Assembly (NCBI RefSeq): GCF_011777495.1 | Contig: NZ_JAATJS010000002.1 | Location: 372,001-436,000, forward strand | DNA from: Microvirga terricola | Lineage (GTDB): Bacteria; Pseudomonadota; Alphaproteobacteria; Rhizobiales; Beijerinckiaceae | DNA: 64,000 bases | Reading direction: 5' to 3' | Shown here: positions 1 through 7,850 of the stretch, piece after piece | Numbering within the stretch: the stretch's first letter is position 1 | Layout: each line of letters starts with the position of its first letter | Program-made: the position numbers and the translations under genes | The notes under the pieces: generated by a model | Seen by the model: only the letters and a program-made list of their open reading frames with translations | Database searches by the model: none | Told to the model about the DNA's origin: nothing

Positions 1-334
1 ATCTGGCGAGCGCGATCGCGATCAAAGCCAGCCACGTCGCAAACTTCAGGCCGCTCTGGAAGTCGAGGCCGGTGACGCCGATTTCCCGTTGGCGAAAATT
101 GAGATTGAGAGCAAGAACGACGAATGCCAGCAAGCACGCCGTCGCGTAACCACGTCCCTGCATGGCGTGCAGCAGTGCGATTCCCGCAAGACCGGAAATG
201 ATGACGACGAGCGGGGCTGCGTAGGCAACCTCTCCCAGGCTAGCGGACGTGGCGAGTATCGTTGCCCATCCGACAGCGGCACAAAGGAGGATGCCGACTG
301 AAATCGCCCGGTCGGAGGAAGATGCGAGCGTCAT
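1..334 (-). CDS. O-antigen polymerase/ligase-like membrane protein, N-terminal part
   Basis: This frame starts with ATG at 334 and runs off the left edge without a stop, giving 111 residues. The visible part is strongly hydrophobic, with segments around residues 12-32 and 38-56, a third around 64-78, and a fourth reaching the edge. Such an N-terminus directly downstream of a chain-length protein and ExoY suits a Wzy/ExoQ-type exopolysaccharide polymerase or an O-antigen ligase, which would join repeat units at the periplasmic face. It starts 17 bases after the chain-length gene and a GGAG lies about 9 bases before the ATG, so it is the last visible gene of that operon. The family is inferred from context and hydrophobicity; no catalytic loop lies inside the window. 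Confidence 0.6.
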   Translation of the reverse strand, partial: MTLASSSDRAISVGILLCAAVGWATILATSASLGEVAYAAPLVVIISGLAGIALLHAMQGRGYATACLLAFVVLALNLNFRQREIGVTGLDFQSGLKFATWLALIAIALAR

Positions 335-351
335 ATCCGGCCGCTCCGGTT

Positions 352-1737
352 TCAGTGAGCCGCCAACAATTGACGAGCTTTCACCGACAGAGGACGCCAG
401 ACCATGGCCGCTCCCGCCGCGATTCCGGCGAGCAGTGTTCCTAAAAACGCCAGCACGGGATCGGGGAAGGTGGGGCGCGCTGGAATCTCAGCATGTGCCA
501 GGATTTCGACGTCCGGTCCGAGCGAAGCCAAGCGGGCTGATTGCTCCTTGAGACGCACCAGCGCCGCATCGAGGACGCTCTTGTCGGTCGCTGCGTCCTG
601 GCGAAGCTCATCCAGTTTCAGCTCTGCCCGATGCCGCTCGGCGAGTTCTTCTCGAATGGCTTTCATAGCCTTGCGCAAAACCTCTTCTCTCGCCGCCCAA
701 GCCTTTGCCGTGGCGTCCATGTTCATGATTTGAACGGGCGAGCCGAAGCCAAGCTTGTTGTCTAGTAGCCATGTCACGGGTCGAGAGGTGTCGGGCAGGG
801 CAGCATCTTTTGAATCCGCCTCGAAGGAAGGCGCCAGGATTTCCAACGCTCCGCCGATGGTCCGGCTCCTTTGCAGTTCTGCCTGCATCGTCGCGTTGAT
901 GTACCGCTCCCGCGCGTCGGCAGCCTCCTTGCTCAATGCCGTCAGTTGATTTTCCAGGGAGGTCCGCGTTGCGCTGTCCACGAGGTCCGACTCGACCGTG
1001 AAATCACTGACCGCGCGCTCAGAGCGTTCCTGCCTGGCGCGCAGGTCGGCGACGCGCTTGGACAGGCTGTCGGAAAAGCTCTCTGCCAGCTTCCGTTTGC
1101 GTGCCTCCTGGTCGTCCAGATAGGCCCGGAGCAAGCTCTCCGTCATCGCGACGGCTTTGGTTGGGTCCGATGACCAGTAGCCGAACTTGATCGTATACGA
1201 CCGGCGGTCACGAGAAATGCTCAGCCGCTTCTGAAGGCGATAGCGCAGGTCGGCGGTGGAGATCGTGGGAGCTTTCTTGGGCGAACCGAGGAGCGATGGC
1301 AGTGTTTCGTGCGCCCAATCGCTGAGATGCGCTCTCCAGCTCGTCGGGCCCGATCCGAATTCCGGATCGGTGGCCAGGTGGTTTTGTGCGATGACAACCG
1401 ATGCGATGGCGGGTGACGCCATCAGGTCCATCTCCGACTGAATGGCATTTTCATCAAGCGGCTGGCGGAGAGATTCGCTCCGATCAAGCTGCCCATTCTC
1501 ATTTGTCGGACGCATGATCACAGAAGCGGTCGCTTCGTAGCGACGTGGCAGCAGCGGCCAAGTCGCAGCGGCTGCAACGGCGACCACCGCGAAGCCGGCA
1601 ACAAAGCGCCGAACATAAGGAGATTTCAGGAAGCCGCGGTTCATCTTCGCTGTCGCGGGCGGTGCCATATGAAGCTTCTCACTTTTGAGGGTTGACCGCT
1701 TCGCGAGAGAAAGATTCTCGAAGGCCGTGTCATTCAT
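352..1737 (-). CDS. Wzz/GNVR-family polysaccharide chain-length protein
   Basis: This 461-residue protein has the layout of polysaccharide co-polymerases: a short cytoplasmic N-terminus, a membrane segment at about residues 44-63, a long periplasmic part rich in charged heptads (about 210-400), and a second membrane segment near 427-447. Proline residues just before the second segment (ARPTFPDP) match the proline-rich motif of the family. It ends a few residues after that segment, so it lacks the fused cytoplasmic tyrosine kinase of ExoP or Wzc, and no separate kinase is visible nearby. It would set the length of the polymer. ATG codons at residues 24 and 32 are alternative starts. Confidence 0.85.
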   Translation of the reverse strand: MNDTAFENLSLAKRSTLKSEKLHMAPPATAKMNRGFLKSPYVRRFVAGFAVVAVAAAATWPLLPRRYEATASVIMRPTNENGQLDRSESLRQPLDENAIQSEMDLMASPAIASVVIAQNHLATDPEFGSGPTSWRAHLSDWAHETLPSLLGSPKKAPTISTADLRYRLQKRLSISRDRRSYTIKFGYWSSDPTKAVAMTESLLRAYLDDQEARKRKLAESFSDSLSKRVADLRARQERSERAVSDFTVESDLVDSATRTSLENQLTALSKEAADARERYINATMQAELQRSRTIGGALEILAPSFEADSKDAALPDTSRPVTWLLDNKLGFGSPVQIMNMDATAKAWAAREEVLRKAMKAIREELAERHRAELKLDELRQDAATDKSVLDAALVRLKEQSARLASLGPDVEILAHAEIPARPTFPDPVLAFLGTLLAGIAAGAAMVWRPLSVKARQLLAAH

Positions 1738-1795
1738 GGCGGCGGGTCTCTCTTACGGTTGAGCGTCTCGCCGAGGGCATCGGCCTCGCGAGATC

Positions 1796-2704
1796 TTAAG
1801 TACGAACGAGCGAATAGAGGCGCCGCCGGAGCTGGCCCGAAACGAGGCGGAAGGTCGTGTACATCGCCGTAACCATGACGAGCTGGCGCACATTCAGAAA
1901 TCCCGATCGGAAGCAGTCGATCCGGAATCGAATTTCCTTGATGCAATAAGCCAGGCCACCGCGGCGAATGCGCTGCTCCGTGCCGGAACGAACGCGGACA
2001 AGAACCTTTGGAATGATGTGAAATTTGACGCCGGCCTGCGCAAGTCGAATGAAGAGATCGTAGTCTTCGAGCTTGCCGTAGGTTTCGCGATATCCGCCGA
2101 CGCGCCGCAGCGCTTCCGCTCTTACCAGAATGGAGGAGTGCACAAGGACGTTTCGCCATCGCAAGGCGCGCACGATGGCATCGTGACTGGCCGGAGAGAC
2201 TTTGAGATGAGAAGGCGCTCCGTCGTCATAAAACTCTTCGCTCCACGTTCCGATGAGCGAGATTTCGGGATGGGCTCTGGCATAAGCCAACTGCACCTCG
2301 ATGCGATCCGGCTCGCAAACATCGTCGCTGTCCATGCGCAGTGCGAACTCACCGTAGCAGTTTTCCAGGCCGACATTCATGGCATTCGCCAGGCCGCGGC
2401 TCTTCGGCAGTCTGATCAGCGACATGTGCAGAATGCGTCGATCGTTGCGATACTGTGCAATGACGTCCTCCTGGCCTCGATCGACGGGGCCATCGACGAC
2501 AAGTACGATCTGGTCGGGCGGCACGGTCTGCGCATACAGACTCTCGAGGCTTGCCTTGAGATTTACCGCCGTCTCGGCTGCATAGGTCGACATGAGAACG
2601 CTGATGGTCGTCCCTGATTGCAGCCGGCGAATGCGATGAACGTCCGGTCTGAGCTCAATGACTGCCGGCGTTGCTTCGAGGGGAAGATTGACATTCTTGT
2701 TCAT
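1796..2704 (-). CDS. Family 2 glycosyltransferase
   Basis: This is a cytoplasmic GT-A glycosyltransferase of 302 residues that would add one sugar to the lipid-linked exopolysaccharide repeat unit. The nucleotide-binding start is at about residues 33-45 (ISVLMSTY), the metal-binding Asp cluster is MDSDD at 124-128, and the acceptor-side motif LEDYDLF is at 212-218. I chose the ATG at 2704 because it overlaps the stop of exoY as ATGA, implying translational coupling; a longer frame upstream reads back into exoY. The sugar donor cannot be told from sequence. The C-terminal 70 residues are basic and may lie against the membrane. Confidence 0.88.
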   Translation of the reverse strand: MNKNVNLPLEATPAVIELRPDVHRIRRLQSGTTISVLMSTYAAETAVNLKASLESLYAQTVPPDQIVLVVDGPVDRGQEDVIAQYRNDRRILHMSLIRLPKSRGLANAMNVGLENCYGEFALRMDSDDVCEPDRIEVQLAYARAHPEISLIGTWSEEFYDDGAPSHLKVSPASHDAIVRALRWRNVLVHSSILVRAEALRRVGGYRETYGKLEDYDLFIRLAQAGVKFHIIPKVLVRVRSGTEQRIRRGGLAYCIKEIRFRIDCFRSGFLNVRQLVMVTAMYTTFRLVSGQLRRRLYSLVRT

Positions 2705-3423
2705 TTTGCCCCCCGGCGAGAAAGAACCGCGGTAGGAGTCCGGAAGAGGATCAAAAGATCCGAACCGAAGCTCCAATTCTTGACGTAGTGCTCATCAAGC
2801 TTCACGCGCGTCTCGTAACCGACATCGTTGCGCCCGCTGACTTGCCACAAACCGGTAATGCCGGGGCGGACGCTCTTGTAGAGCGCGGCCACTGGCCCAT
2901 AATGTGCCATTTCCGACTGCGTCACTGGGCGCGGACCGACGAGGCTCATCTCGTCTTTCAGAACGTTGATGAGCTGAGGAAGTTCATCGAAGCTGGATTG
3001 GCGGAGAAAGCGCCCGACGGCCGTAACGCGCGGGTCGAAGGTCAGCTTTTGATTCCGCGCCCATTCGGCGCATGCTTCCGGATGATACGACAGATACTCT
3101 TCGAGGCATTGGTCCGCATCGAGGATCATCGTGCGAAATTTGAGGCATCCGAACGGAACGCCTGCGGTGCCGATCCGCCGGTGGCTGTAGAGGACCGGGC
3201 CCCCATCCATCGCGACGAAGACTGCGATCACGAGCAGAAGCGGCAGACTGAGGAACAACGCCAACGATGCGACCAGGATGTCGAGCGAACGTTTGCCGAA
3301 CCGCGATACGCGCCCAAGGCCCAAGTGAAATGGCGTCGCAATCTTCGATCCCAACACCATCGTCGCATCCAGGCTTCTGACAATGGTGGAGGAGGGCACC
3401 TGAGGTACATGCGGCTCACCCAT
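2701..3423 (-). CDS. exoY: Undecaprenyl-phosphate sugar phosphotransferase, ExoY type
   Basis: This 240-residue protein is the priming transferase that puts the first sugar-1-phosphate on undecaprenyl phosphate at the inner membrane. It has one hydrophobic segment (about 48-72) followed by the bacterial sugar transferase domain: KFRTM at 95-99, DELPQ at 146-150, LVGPRP at 161-166 and PGITGLWQVSGR at 187-198. The short N-terminus without several membrane helices is the ExoY form, not the longer WbaP form. It is the first gene of the minus-strand operon; AAGGGA lies 6 bases before its ATG. Whether it transfers galactose or glucose cannot be decided here. Confidence 0.92.
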   Translation of the reverse strand: MGEPHVPQVPSSTIVRSLDATMVLGSKIATPFHLGLGRVSRFGKRSLDILVASLALFLSLPLLLVIAVFVAMDGGPVLYSHRRIGTAGVPFGCLKFRTMILDADQCLEEYLSYHPEACAEWARNQKLTFDPRVTAVGRFLRQSSFDELPQLINVLKDEMSLVGPRPVTQSEMAHYGPVAALYKSVRPGITGLWQVSGRNDVGYETRVKLDEHYVKNWSFGSDLLILFRTPTAVLSRRGAK

Positions 3424-4070
3424 GTGAGATCCCTTTTTGGTAGAGCCCCGCGGAAACGGATGTGTTGTTAACGCATTGAACCGACTGAGCTGCCAGATCC
3501 GGGTTAGGATGCGCCGGGCGTGACGGGCAGGCTTGGGTGGAGCATCAAAGTAATCATCCGCATTGATGATTTTTTTAGTTGCTAGCGCATAGTAGTTATG
3601 AGTTTGGCATCATACCAACGGTGCGCAACGGCCCAAAAGTGTTAGCAAATAATGAATTAATGTTAGCAATAATGTGCTTATATAACTTTCGGATGTATCG
3701 ATTATCCCATCGGGTTAATTCAAAGTTTCTACTGATCGCGGAGGGATGTTTTTCCATGCAATAGGATTGCGCCAAAAGAGAAGTCGCTCGACTGGGTGCA
3801 TAAGCGCAGAAATTTATCTGCCCGTAAGAACAATTACTTTCGTCCTGAAATCCCGTGAGAGTCCAATAATCCTAGAATTATGTTATAAAATATCTTATAT
3901 TTATGTGAATAACGTTGGTGAAACTATATCAAATTGGAACATAATTTCGTTTTTTTTGGCGTGATTTATACCTCAAAAGCATTATGCTCTACCCCTTTTC
4001 CCCGATGGTTAAGGAATGATTGCTTCATATAATTCGTGACCGGGCTCTGTTAGTAGAGAAGGTTTTTCGG
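3424..4070. other. AT-rich regulatory gap between exoY and a LuxR-type regulator
   Basis: These 647 bases are much richer in A+T than the flanks, especially 3590-3990, and separate two divergent genes. I find no convincing gene; short frames here lack ribosome-binding sites and recognisable residues. They hold a small inverted repeat AATCATC/GATGATT (3552-3558 and 3565-3571) followed by seven T on the plus strand, and a direct repeat at 3640-3674 listed separately. Both promoters, for the exoY operon and the regulator, should lie here. No clear -35/-10 pair stands out. Confidence 0.6.
3640..3674. repeat. Two direct repeats exactly 21 bp apart
   Basis: TGTTAGCAAATAATG (3640-3654) is followed by TGTTAGCAATAATG (3661-3674); the second differs only by one missing A. 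The start-to-start distance of 21 bp is two helical turns, so both copies face the same side of the DNA, as expected of a tandem transcription-factor site. They lie between exoY and the regulator gene at 4071. The binding protein is unknown; the two LuxR-type regulators nearby are the obvious candidates. Confidence 0.4.
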
Positions 4071-4802
4071 ATGTACCGAGGCACGCAGCAGGTCGCGACC
4101 GCTCTGGTTTGCAGAAACTCCATGCTTCGCGAGGGGCTCAAGCATATCCTCTCAGGGACGCGCTTCAGCGTCGAGGTCGAAGCATTCTCGCTCGAGGCTA
4201 CGTACGAGCAACTGGGAGAGGCGGCGCCGGAACTATTCATCATTGACGCAAACCTCCATCAATCCGCGACGGGCGATGCGGTGCGTGAGCTGAAGGCGAG
4301 ATATCCCAGCGCGCGAGCCGTCGCTCTGGCCGACGATTTTGACATAGACTGCATGATGTCGACGCTGCACGCGGGAGGCGATGGCTATTGCCTCGCGACG
4401 ATCGGATGCGATGTTCTCGTCAAATATCTTGACCTCGCGATGCTGGGCGAAATCGTGTTCCCGTCCGGTGTCTTTCTTTCAGCGTTGTCGACCTATTCCG
4501 AAATGTCTCACGCGCAACGGCGCGCTGTTACCGAAGGTGTTGAGGATCTGCAGGCGGCCTCGGCCGATTTGCCGTTGCGGACATTATCGACGCGCGAAGC
4601 TGAAATTTTGCATTGCCTCATGGAGGGAGCGCCCAACAAGATAATCGCGCGCAGGCTTGAAGTAGCGGAAGCGACGGTGAAGGTCCACATCAAGGCAATT
4701 TTGCGAAAGATCCGCGTAGCCAATAGAACGCAAGCGGCGATGTGGGCAGTAGCTCATCTACCAGGGACGAATGCCGAAGGCGGATGGACTGCCCATCGCT
4801 GA
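4071..4802 (+). CDS. LuxR-type response regulator with degenerate receiver
   Basis: This 243-residue protein has an N-terminal receiver-like domain (about 6-135) and a C-terminal LuxR/FixJ helix-turn-helix (about 170-230, with EILHCLMEG and ATVKVHIKAILRKI). The receiver keeps a possible phospho-acceptor Asp in LFIIDANL, but the acidic pair near the N-terminus is replaced (VCRNSM instead of the usual V-D-D) and the conserved lysine is missing (YCLATI where the paralogue at 5801 has YLTKTV). It may therefore work without classical phosphorylation. I chose ATG 4071, preceded by GAGAAGG, over an upstream TTG at 4020. It stands divergent from the exopolysaccharide operon and probably regulates it. 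Confidence 0.85.
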   Translation: MYRGTQQVATALVCRNSMLREGLKHILSGTRFSVEVEAFSLEATYEQLGEAAPELFIIDANLHQSATGDAVRELKARYPSARAVALADDFDIDCMMSTLHAGGDGYCLATIGCDVLVKYLDLAMLGEIVFPSGVFLSALSTYSEMSHAQRRAVTEGVEDLQAASADLPLRTLSTREAEILHCLMEGAPNKIIARRLEVAEATVKVHIKAILRKIRVANRTQAAMWAVAHLPGTNAEGGWTAHR

Positions 4803-5029
4803 AATCCGAAAAACAACTGCTTCGATCATTTCTAAACGAAATATGTTTCTTTTCGTCTTCCCACCGCCGGGCGGCGTGACGAGCGGAAGTTGAATTTGTT
4901 GTGTCATGAAAGGTCTCGGCCTGCGCGGGGGCAGGCAGGTAGACGGAGCGTTCGCTCTCCATTCCGGCCGCATGTGCCGAGGCTGTGTCCGTGGATGCCT
5001 GCACCGCAGTAATCTCTGGGGAGCCCTTC

Positions 5030-5182
5030 ATGTCTCGGAAGACTGGCCAGACGACATCGCAGAATTTCGAGCCGCCCGATCAGGAGGTAAAGCAACACGT
5101 GCGCGCCATGCTGCGAAAGCTGACGGCCCTCAAGCGAATGAGCGCCGCGGCCAAAGCGAGCTCAATGAAGAGCTCCTCCTAA
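5030..5182 (+). CDS. Small basic protein, unknown function
   Basis: This frame encodes 50 residues rich in Lys, Arg, Ser and Ala, with no Cys or membrane segment. The main support is a GGGGAG ribosome-binding site 6 bases before ATG 5030; the middle part (about 18-42) could form a basic amphipathic helix. Its last 21 bases overlap the end of the convergent DUF6894 gene. I recognise no family. It may be a genuine small protein or a chance frame. Confidence 0.35.
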   Translation: MSRKTGQTTSQNFEPPDQEVKQHVRAMLRKLTALKRMSAAAKASSMKSSS

Positions 5183-5389
5183 TGTGATAGAGAAATAGAT
5201 CTTTCCGTCGGCGTCCGTGACCTCGAGGCGCCAGTCCTTCCACTCGCTCGCCGACGCGTCGTCCTCAGCGCGCAATTCCTCGATTGCCTTCCACGCTTGC
5301 GAACGCGCCTGCTCGATATCGCGAACCTCAATTCCGTCCTGGTCAGCGATCCTCTCATTGCCGTTTACGAGGTGAAAATAGCATCTCAT
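5162..5389 (-). CDS. DUF6894-like small protein
   Basis: This 75-residue protein begins MRCYFHLVNG and continues with a D-x-x-G-x-E step and an AR-x-x-A segment, the pattern of the DUF6894 family, which is abundant in Hyphomicrobiales and often stress-associated but biochemically unknown. The end, TDADGKIYFSITL, is a predicted beta strand, also typical. I prefer the ATG at 5389 because family members start directly with this aromatic strand; an ATG at 5452 would add 21 unlike residues. It lies between two LuxR-type regulators and is transcribed against both. Confidence 0.65.
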   Translation of the reverse strand: MRCYFHLVNGNERIADQDGIEVRDIEQARSQAWKAIEELRAEDDASASEWKDWRLEVTDADGKIYFSITLGGALH

Positions 5390-5800
5390 CGTCGAGCGAA
5401 GGTACTCCCATTCCGCTGGTGTAATGTTGTTTCTGCTAATTTTCCCGGCCATCGGACGTTGCTCAGTATCGATTCCTGTCTAGGTCTGCCAGCCTGTTCT
5501 GTCCAGCCTCGGATCCATATCTCCCCCGTGCCGACCGCTGCGCAATTCCCTCCGACGGATTAGAGCAGAAATAGCCTGTGCATTTAATCCGCACTTTCAC
5601 TTCTTTGGAACGTGCGAAAGCGAACTTGGGAAAGCTGTGAATTTGATCCGCGCGCTGGGTACTTTGCGTGTGCGGCTGTAATTATTTCAAAAATAATTTG
5701 AACATCTGTCTAATTGTCCTAGATCCGCTTGTAGGCTAAATTTTCTTATTGCAAAAAGCGCGCGGCACTCCCGGCGCGTTGGGGCCAGAAGGGCTCTCCC
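5390..5800. other. Intergenic region upstream of the second LuxR-type regulator
   Basis: This 411-base gap separates the DUF6894 gene from a divergent regulator. It contains a perfect 8-bp inverted repeat, AATTATTT/AAATAATT (5680-5687 and 5691-5698, three-base spacer), about 100 bases before the regulator start, a position where an activator or autoregulator could bind. A GC-rich hairpin (5' arm near 5757, 3' arm near 5779) sits in the probable 5' leader. No coding frame is convincing. Confidence 0.5.
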
Positions 5801-6610
5801 ATGCGGAAACATTACGACTTGGATAGCTTGGTCGATCCAAGCAATTTTCCTGAGGGCGATAGCCAAGCGAGTGATATCGACGCTCTGCCGAGTCTCGCTC
5901 AGCGTCCGAAGGAGTCCGGAGAGAACTGTGTCACCACCCTTCTCGTTGAGCCAAACGCGCTCGTCAGAGAGGGCTTGAAACGTATTCTGGCCGACACCGC
6001 CTATAGGTCAGTCGTTGCGGCTCAAAACCTCGAAGACGTCCGGCGCATGCAGGTGGCGCGCGAAACGCCGTTCCTGCTGGTGGTCGATGCGACGGCCAAT
6101 CACGCTACGTTGTGTCAGCATATCCAGCGCCTCAAGCAGGATGTGCCGGCCGCACGGGTTGTGATGCTTGTGGACGACTATGACCTGCATCAGGTTCTTG
6201 CGGCGTTTCAGGCGGGGGCCGATGCCTATTTGACCAAGACCGTCTCGTGCGAGGTTCTGATCAAGACACTTGATCTCGTCATGCTCGGCGAAACGGTTTT
6301 CCCATCGGCCGTTCTCAACCTAGTGCGCGAACGGACGAAAGCGGCGGAGCTGTCCGAGGGCGACGACGATGGTCGGTCCGATGAGAAGATGCCCCCGAAG
6401 GGATTGTCCGTTCGTGAGACGGTCATCCTTCGCTGCCTGATGGAGGGCGACTCTAACAAGCTGATCGCGCGCAAGTTTGACATCACGGAGGCGACGGTCA
6501 AAGTTCACGTCAAGGCGATCCTTCGCAAAATCCGTGCGAAGAATCGGACCCAGGCTGCGATCTGGGCTGCAAGCCACCTATCGGCCGGCGGTCGTGCTTC
6601 GACAAGCTGA
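5801..6610 (+). CDS. LuxR-type response regulator, paralogue of the gene at 4071
   Basis: This 269-residue regulator has an extra N-terminal stretch of about 40 residues, then a receiver-like domain (about 44-180) and a LuxR helix-turn-helix (about 200-262). The DNA-binding tail is almost the same as in the regulator at 4071: EATVKVHVKAILRKIRA followed by NRTQAAIWA. The receiver keeps the candidate Asp (LLVVDAT) and the lysine (YLTKTV), but the acidic pair has become VEPN and the usual Thr is replaced (MLVDDYD). AGAAGGG lies 7 bases before the start. It stands between the exopolysaccharide operon and its sugar-nucleotide genes, so polysaccharide control is the likely role; no kinase gene is adjacent. 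Confidence 0.87.
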   Translation: MRKHYDLDSLVDPSNFPEGDSQASDIDALPSLAQRPKESGENCVTTLLVEPNALVREGLKRILADTAYRSVVAAQNLEDVRRMQVARETPFLLVVDATANHATLCQHIQRLKQDVPAARVVMLVDDYDLHQVLAAFQAGADAYLTKTVSCEVLIKTLDLVMLGETVFPSAVLNLVRERTKAAELSEGDDDGRSDEKMPPKGLSVRETVILRCLMEGDSNKLIARKFDITEATVKVHVKAILRKIRAKNRTQAAIWAASHLSAGGRASTS

Positions 6611-6623
6611 TTGAATAAAGACG

Positions 6624-7550
6624 TCACGCATAAGTCAGCATCGACATCAATCCCTCCGAGAGAGAGGTCGATGCTTTGATTCCGAGCATGTTGGATAACC
6701 GAGACGGGTCGCCAATCGACGTCTTGATGTCGCCGGGGCGCTCGGGGCCATTCGAGACGGAAAGCCCCGGCCTGATCAAGTCAGTGATGGAATGCGCCAG
6801 CGTTTGAATCGAGGTCGCTTGTCCTGTGCAGACATTGCTGATCTCAGCTGTGGCCGACCGTTGGCAGTGCAGCCGTTCCATCGCAGCTTGGCAGACTCTG
6901 ACAGCATCGGTCACATAGACAAAGTCGCGAACCTGATTGCCGTCGCCGTGGATGAGAACGGGGACGTCATCCCGCGCGCGCTGCATAAAAACGGCGATGA
7001 CGCCTGAATAGGGCGAATGCGGATCCTGGCGCGAGCCGTAGATGTTGAAGAAGCGCAGGCCGAACGATCTCAGGTCTCTGGTTCTTGCGCCAGCGAGCGC
7101 ATGAAGCTCCATAGCGTATTTGTCCACGCCATAGGCCGAGATCGGCATCTTGGGGTCGTCTTCGCTGATTGGCGTCTTCTGCACATCGCCGTAAATGGCC
7201 GAAGAGGAGGCGTAGACAACCGGGATTTCAGATTCCGCTGCCATCTCGAAGATACCGATTGATGCCGAGAGATTGATGCCGTGAGAGGCGTGCCATTCCT
7301 GCGTACAACGTGGCACCGACGCGATAGCCGCGAGATGAAAAATGCCATCGCATCCCGTCGACAATGTTTTGAGCGGGCCGTGATCTCTCACGTCGCCCAC
7401 CACAAGTTCCACATCCCTTGTCAGGTTTTTGCGATGCCCGGTCGAAAGGTTGTCGATCACGATGACGTCGGCTCCGTCTGCAATCAGAGCTTCCGCTAGA
7501 TGTGAGCCAATAAAGCCGCAACCGCCCGTGACCAGATATCGCTTCGGCAC
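6624..7550 (-). CDS. NAD-dependent nucleotide-sugar epimerase, extended SDR family
   Basis: This 308-residue enzyme probably interconverts a UDP- or GDP-linked hexose at C4 for polysaccharide synthesis. It shows the NAD-binding GGCGFIG at residues 9-15, the SSS triad part at 115-117, Tyr140 and Lys144 of the YxxxK motif, and GDGNQVRDFVYVTD in the substrate lobe. I chose a GTG start at 7550 because AGGAGG lies 4 bases before it; an upstream in-frame start at 7661 would add 37 residues that look unlike coding sequence. It ends 13 bases from the convergent end of the regulator at 5801. GalE, WbpP-type or dehydratase-like activity cannot be separated by eye. Confidence 0.85.
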   Translation of the reverse strand: MPKRYLVTGGCGFIGSHLAEALIADGADVIVIDNLSTGHRKNLTRDVELVVGDVRDHGPLKTLSTGCDGIFHLAAIASVPRCTQEWHASHGINLSASIGIFEMAAESEIPVVYASSSAIYGDVQKTPISEDDPKMPISAYGVDKYAMELHALAGARTRDLRSFGLRFFNIYGSRQDPHSPYSGVIAVFMQRARDDVPVLIHGDGNQVRDFVYVTDAVRVCQAAMERLHCQRSATAEISNVCTGQATSIQTLAHSITDLIRPGLSVSNGPERPGDIKTSIGDPSRLSNMLGIKASTSLSEGLMSMLTYA

Positions 7551-7850
7551 GGTCCCTCCTTTCGACGGCGCTGCAGATTGAGTTGAGCAAGCTCGGCGAA
7601 ACACCACCGCACCGACGTGCTGAACCCGCGAGTAACTTAAGGTGCCGAGACGGCCGTTCACAGCGGCTCGAAAGCCCTCTCGTGAGGTAGTTCCTTTTCG
7701 CTAAAACGAAATTGCCGATGCCGTAACGCGGGCCTATTGATCGGTAGATATAAAGTAACATACGATGCGGATGTCGGATCGCGGCGTCGCCAAGATCCGT
7801 CGTGCCGCCGCGGCTGAGGTTGGGGCGTGGCGGCTTCGCGGAGCGCCTTC
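7551..7850. other. Divergent promoter region between epimerase and manC
   Basis: This 300-base spacer lies between two divergent genes for sugar-nucleotide supply, so both promoters should be here. The segment 7690-7770 is the most A+T-rich and includes TTGATC (7738) followed 18 bases later by TACGAT, a weak sigma-70-like match reading toward manC. I see no gene and no strong repeat. Confidence 0.4.

Noticed and set aside
3552..3577. A + strand terminator-like hairpin (AATCATC/GATGATT plus T-run).
   Set aside because: The stem is short and A+T-rich, and no plus-strand transcript upstream would need it; kept only as a note in the gap description.
3579..3964. Two overlapping plus-strand frames of 61 and 72 codons in the A+T-rich gap.
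   Set aside because: They have no ribosome-binding site, random-looking composition and stop-poor sequence only by chance; the region reads better as a control region.
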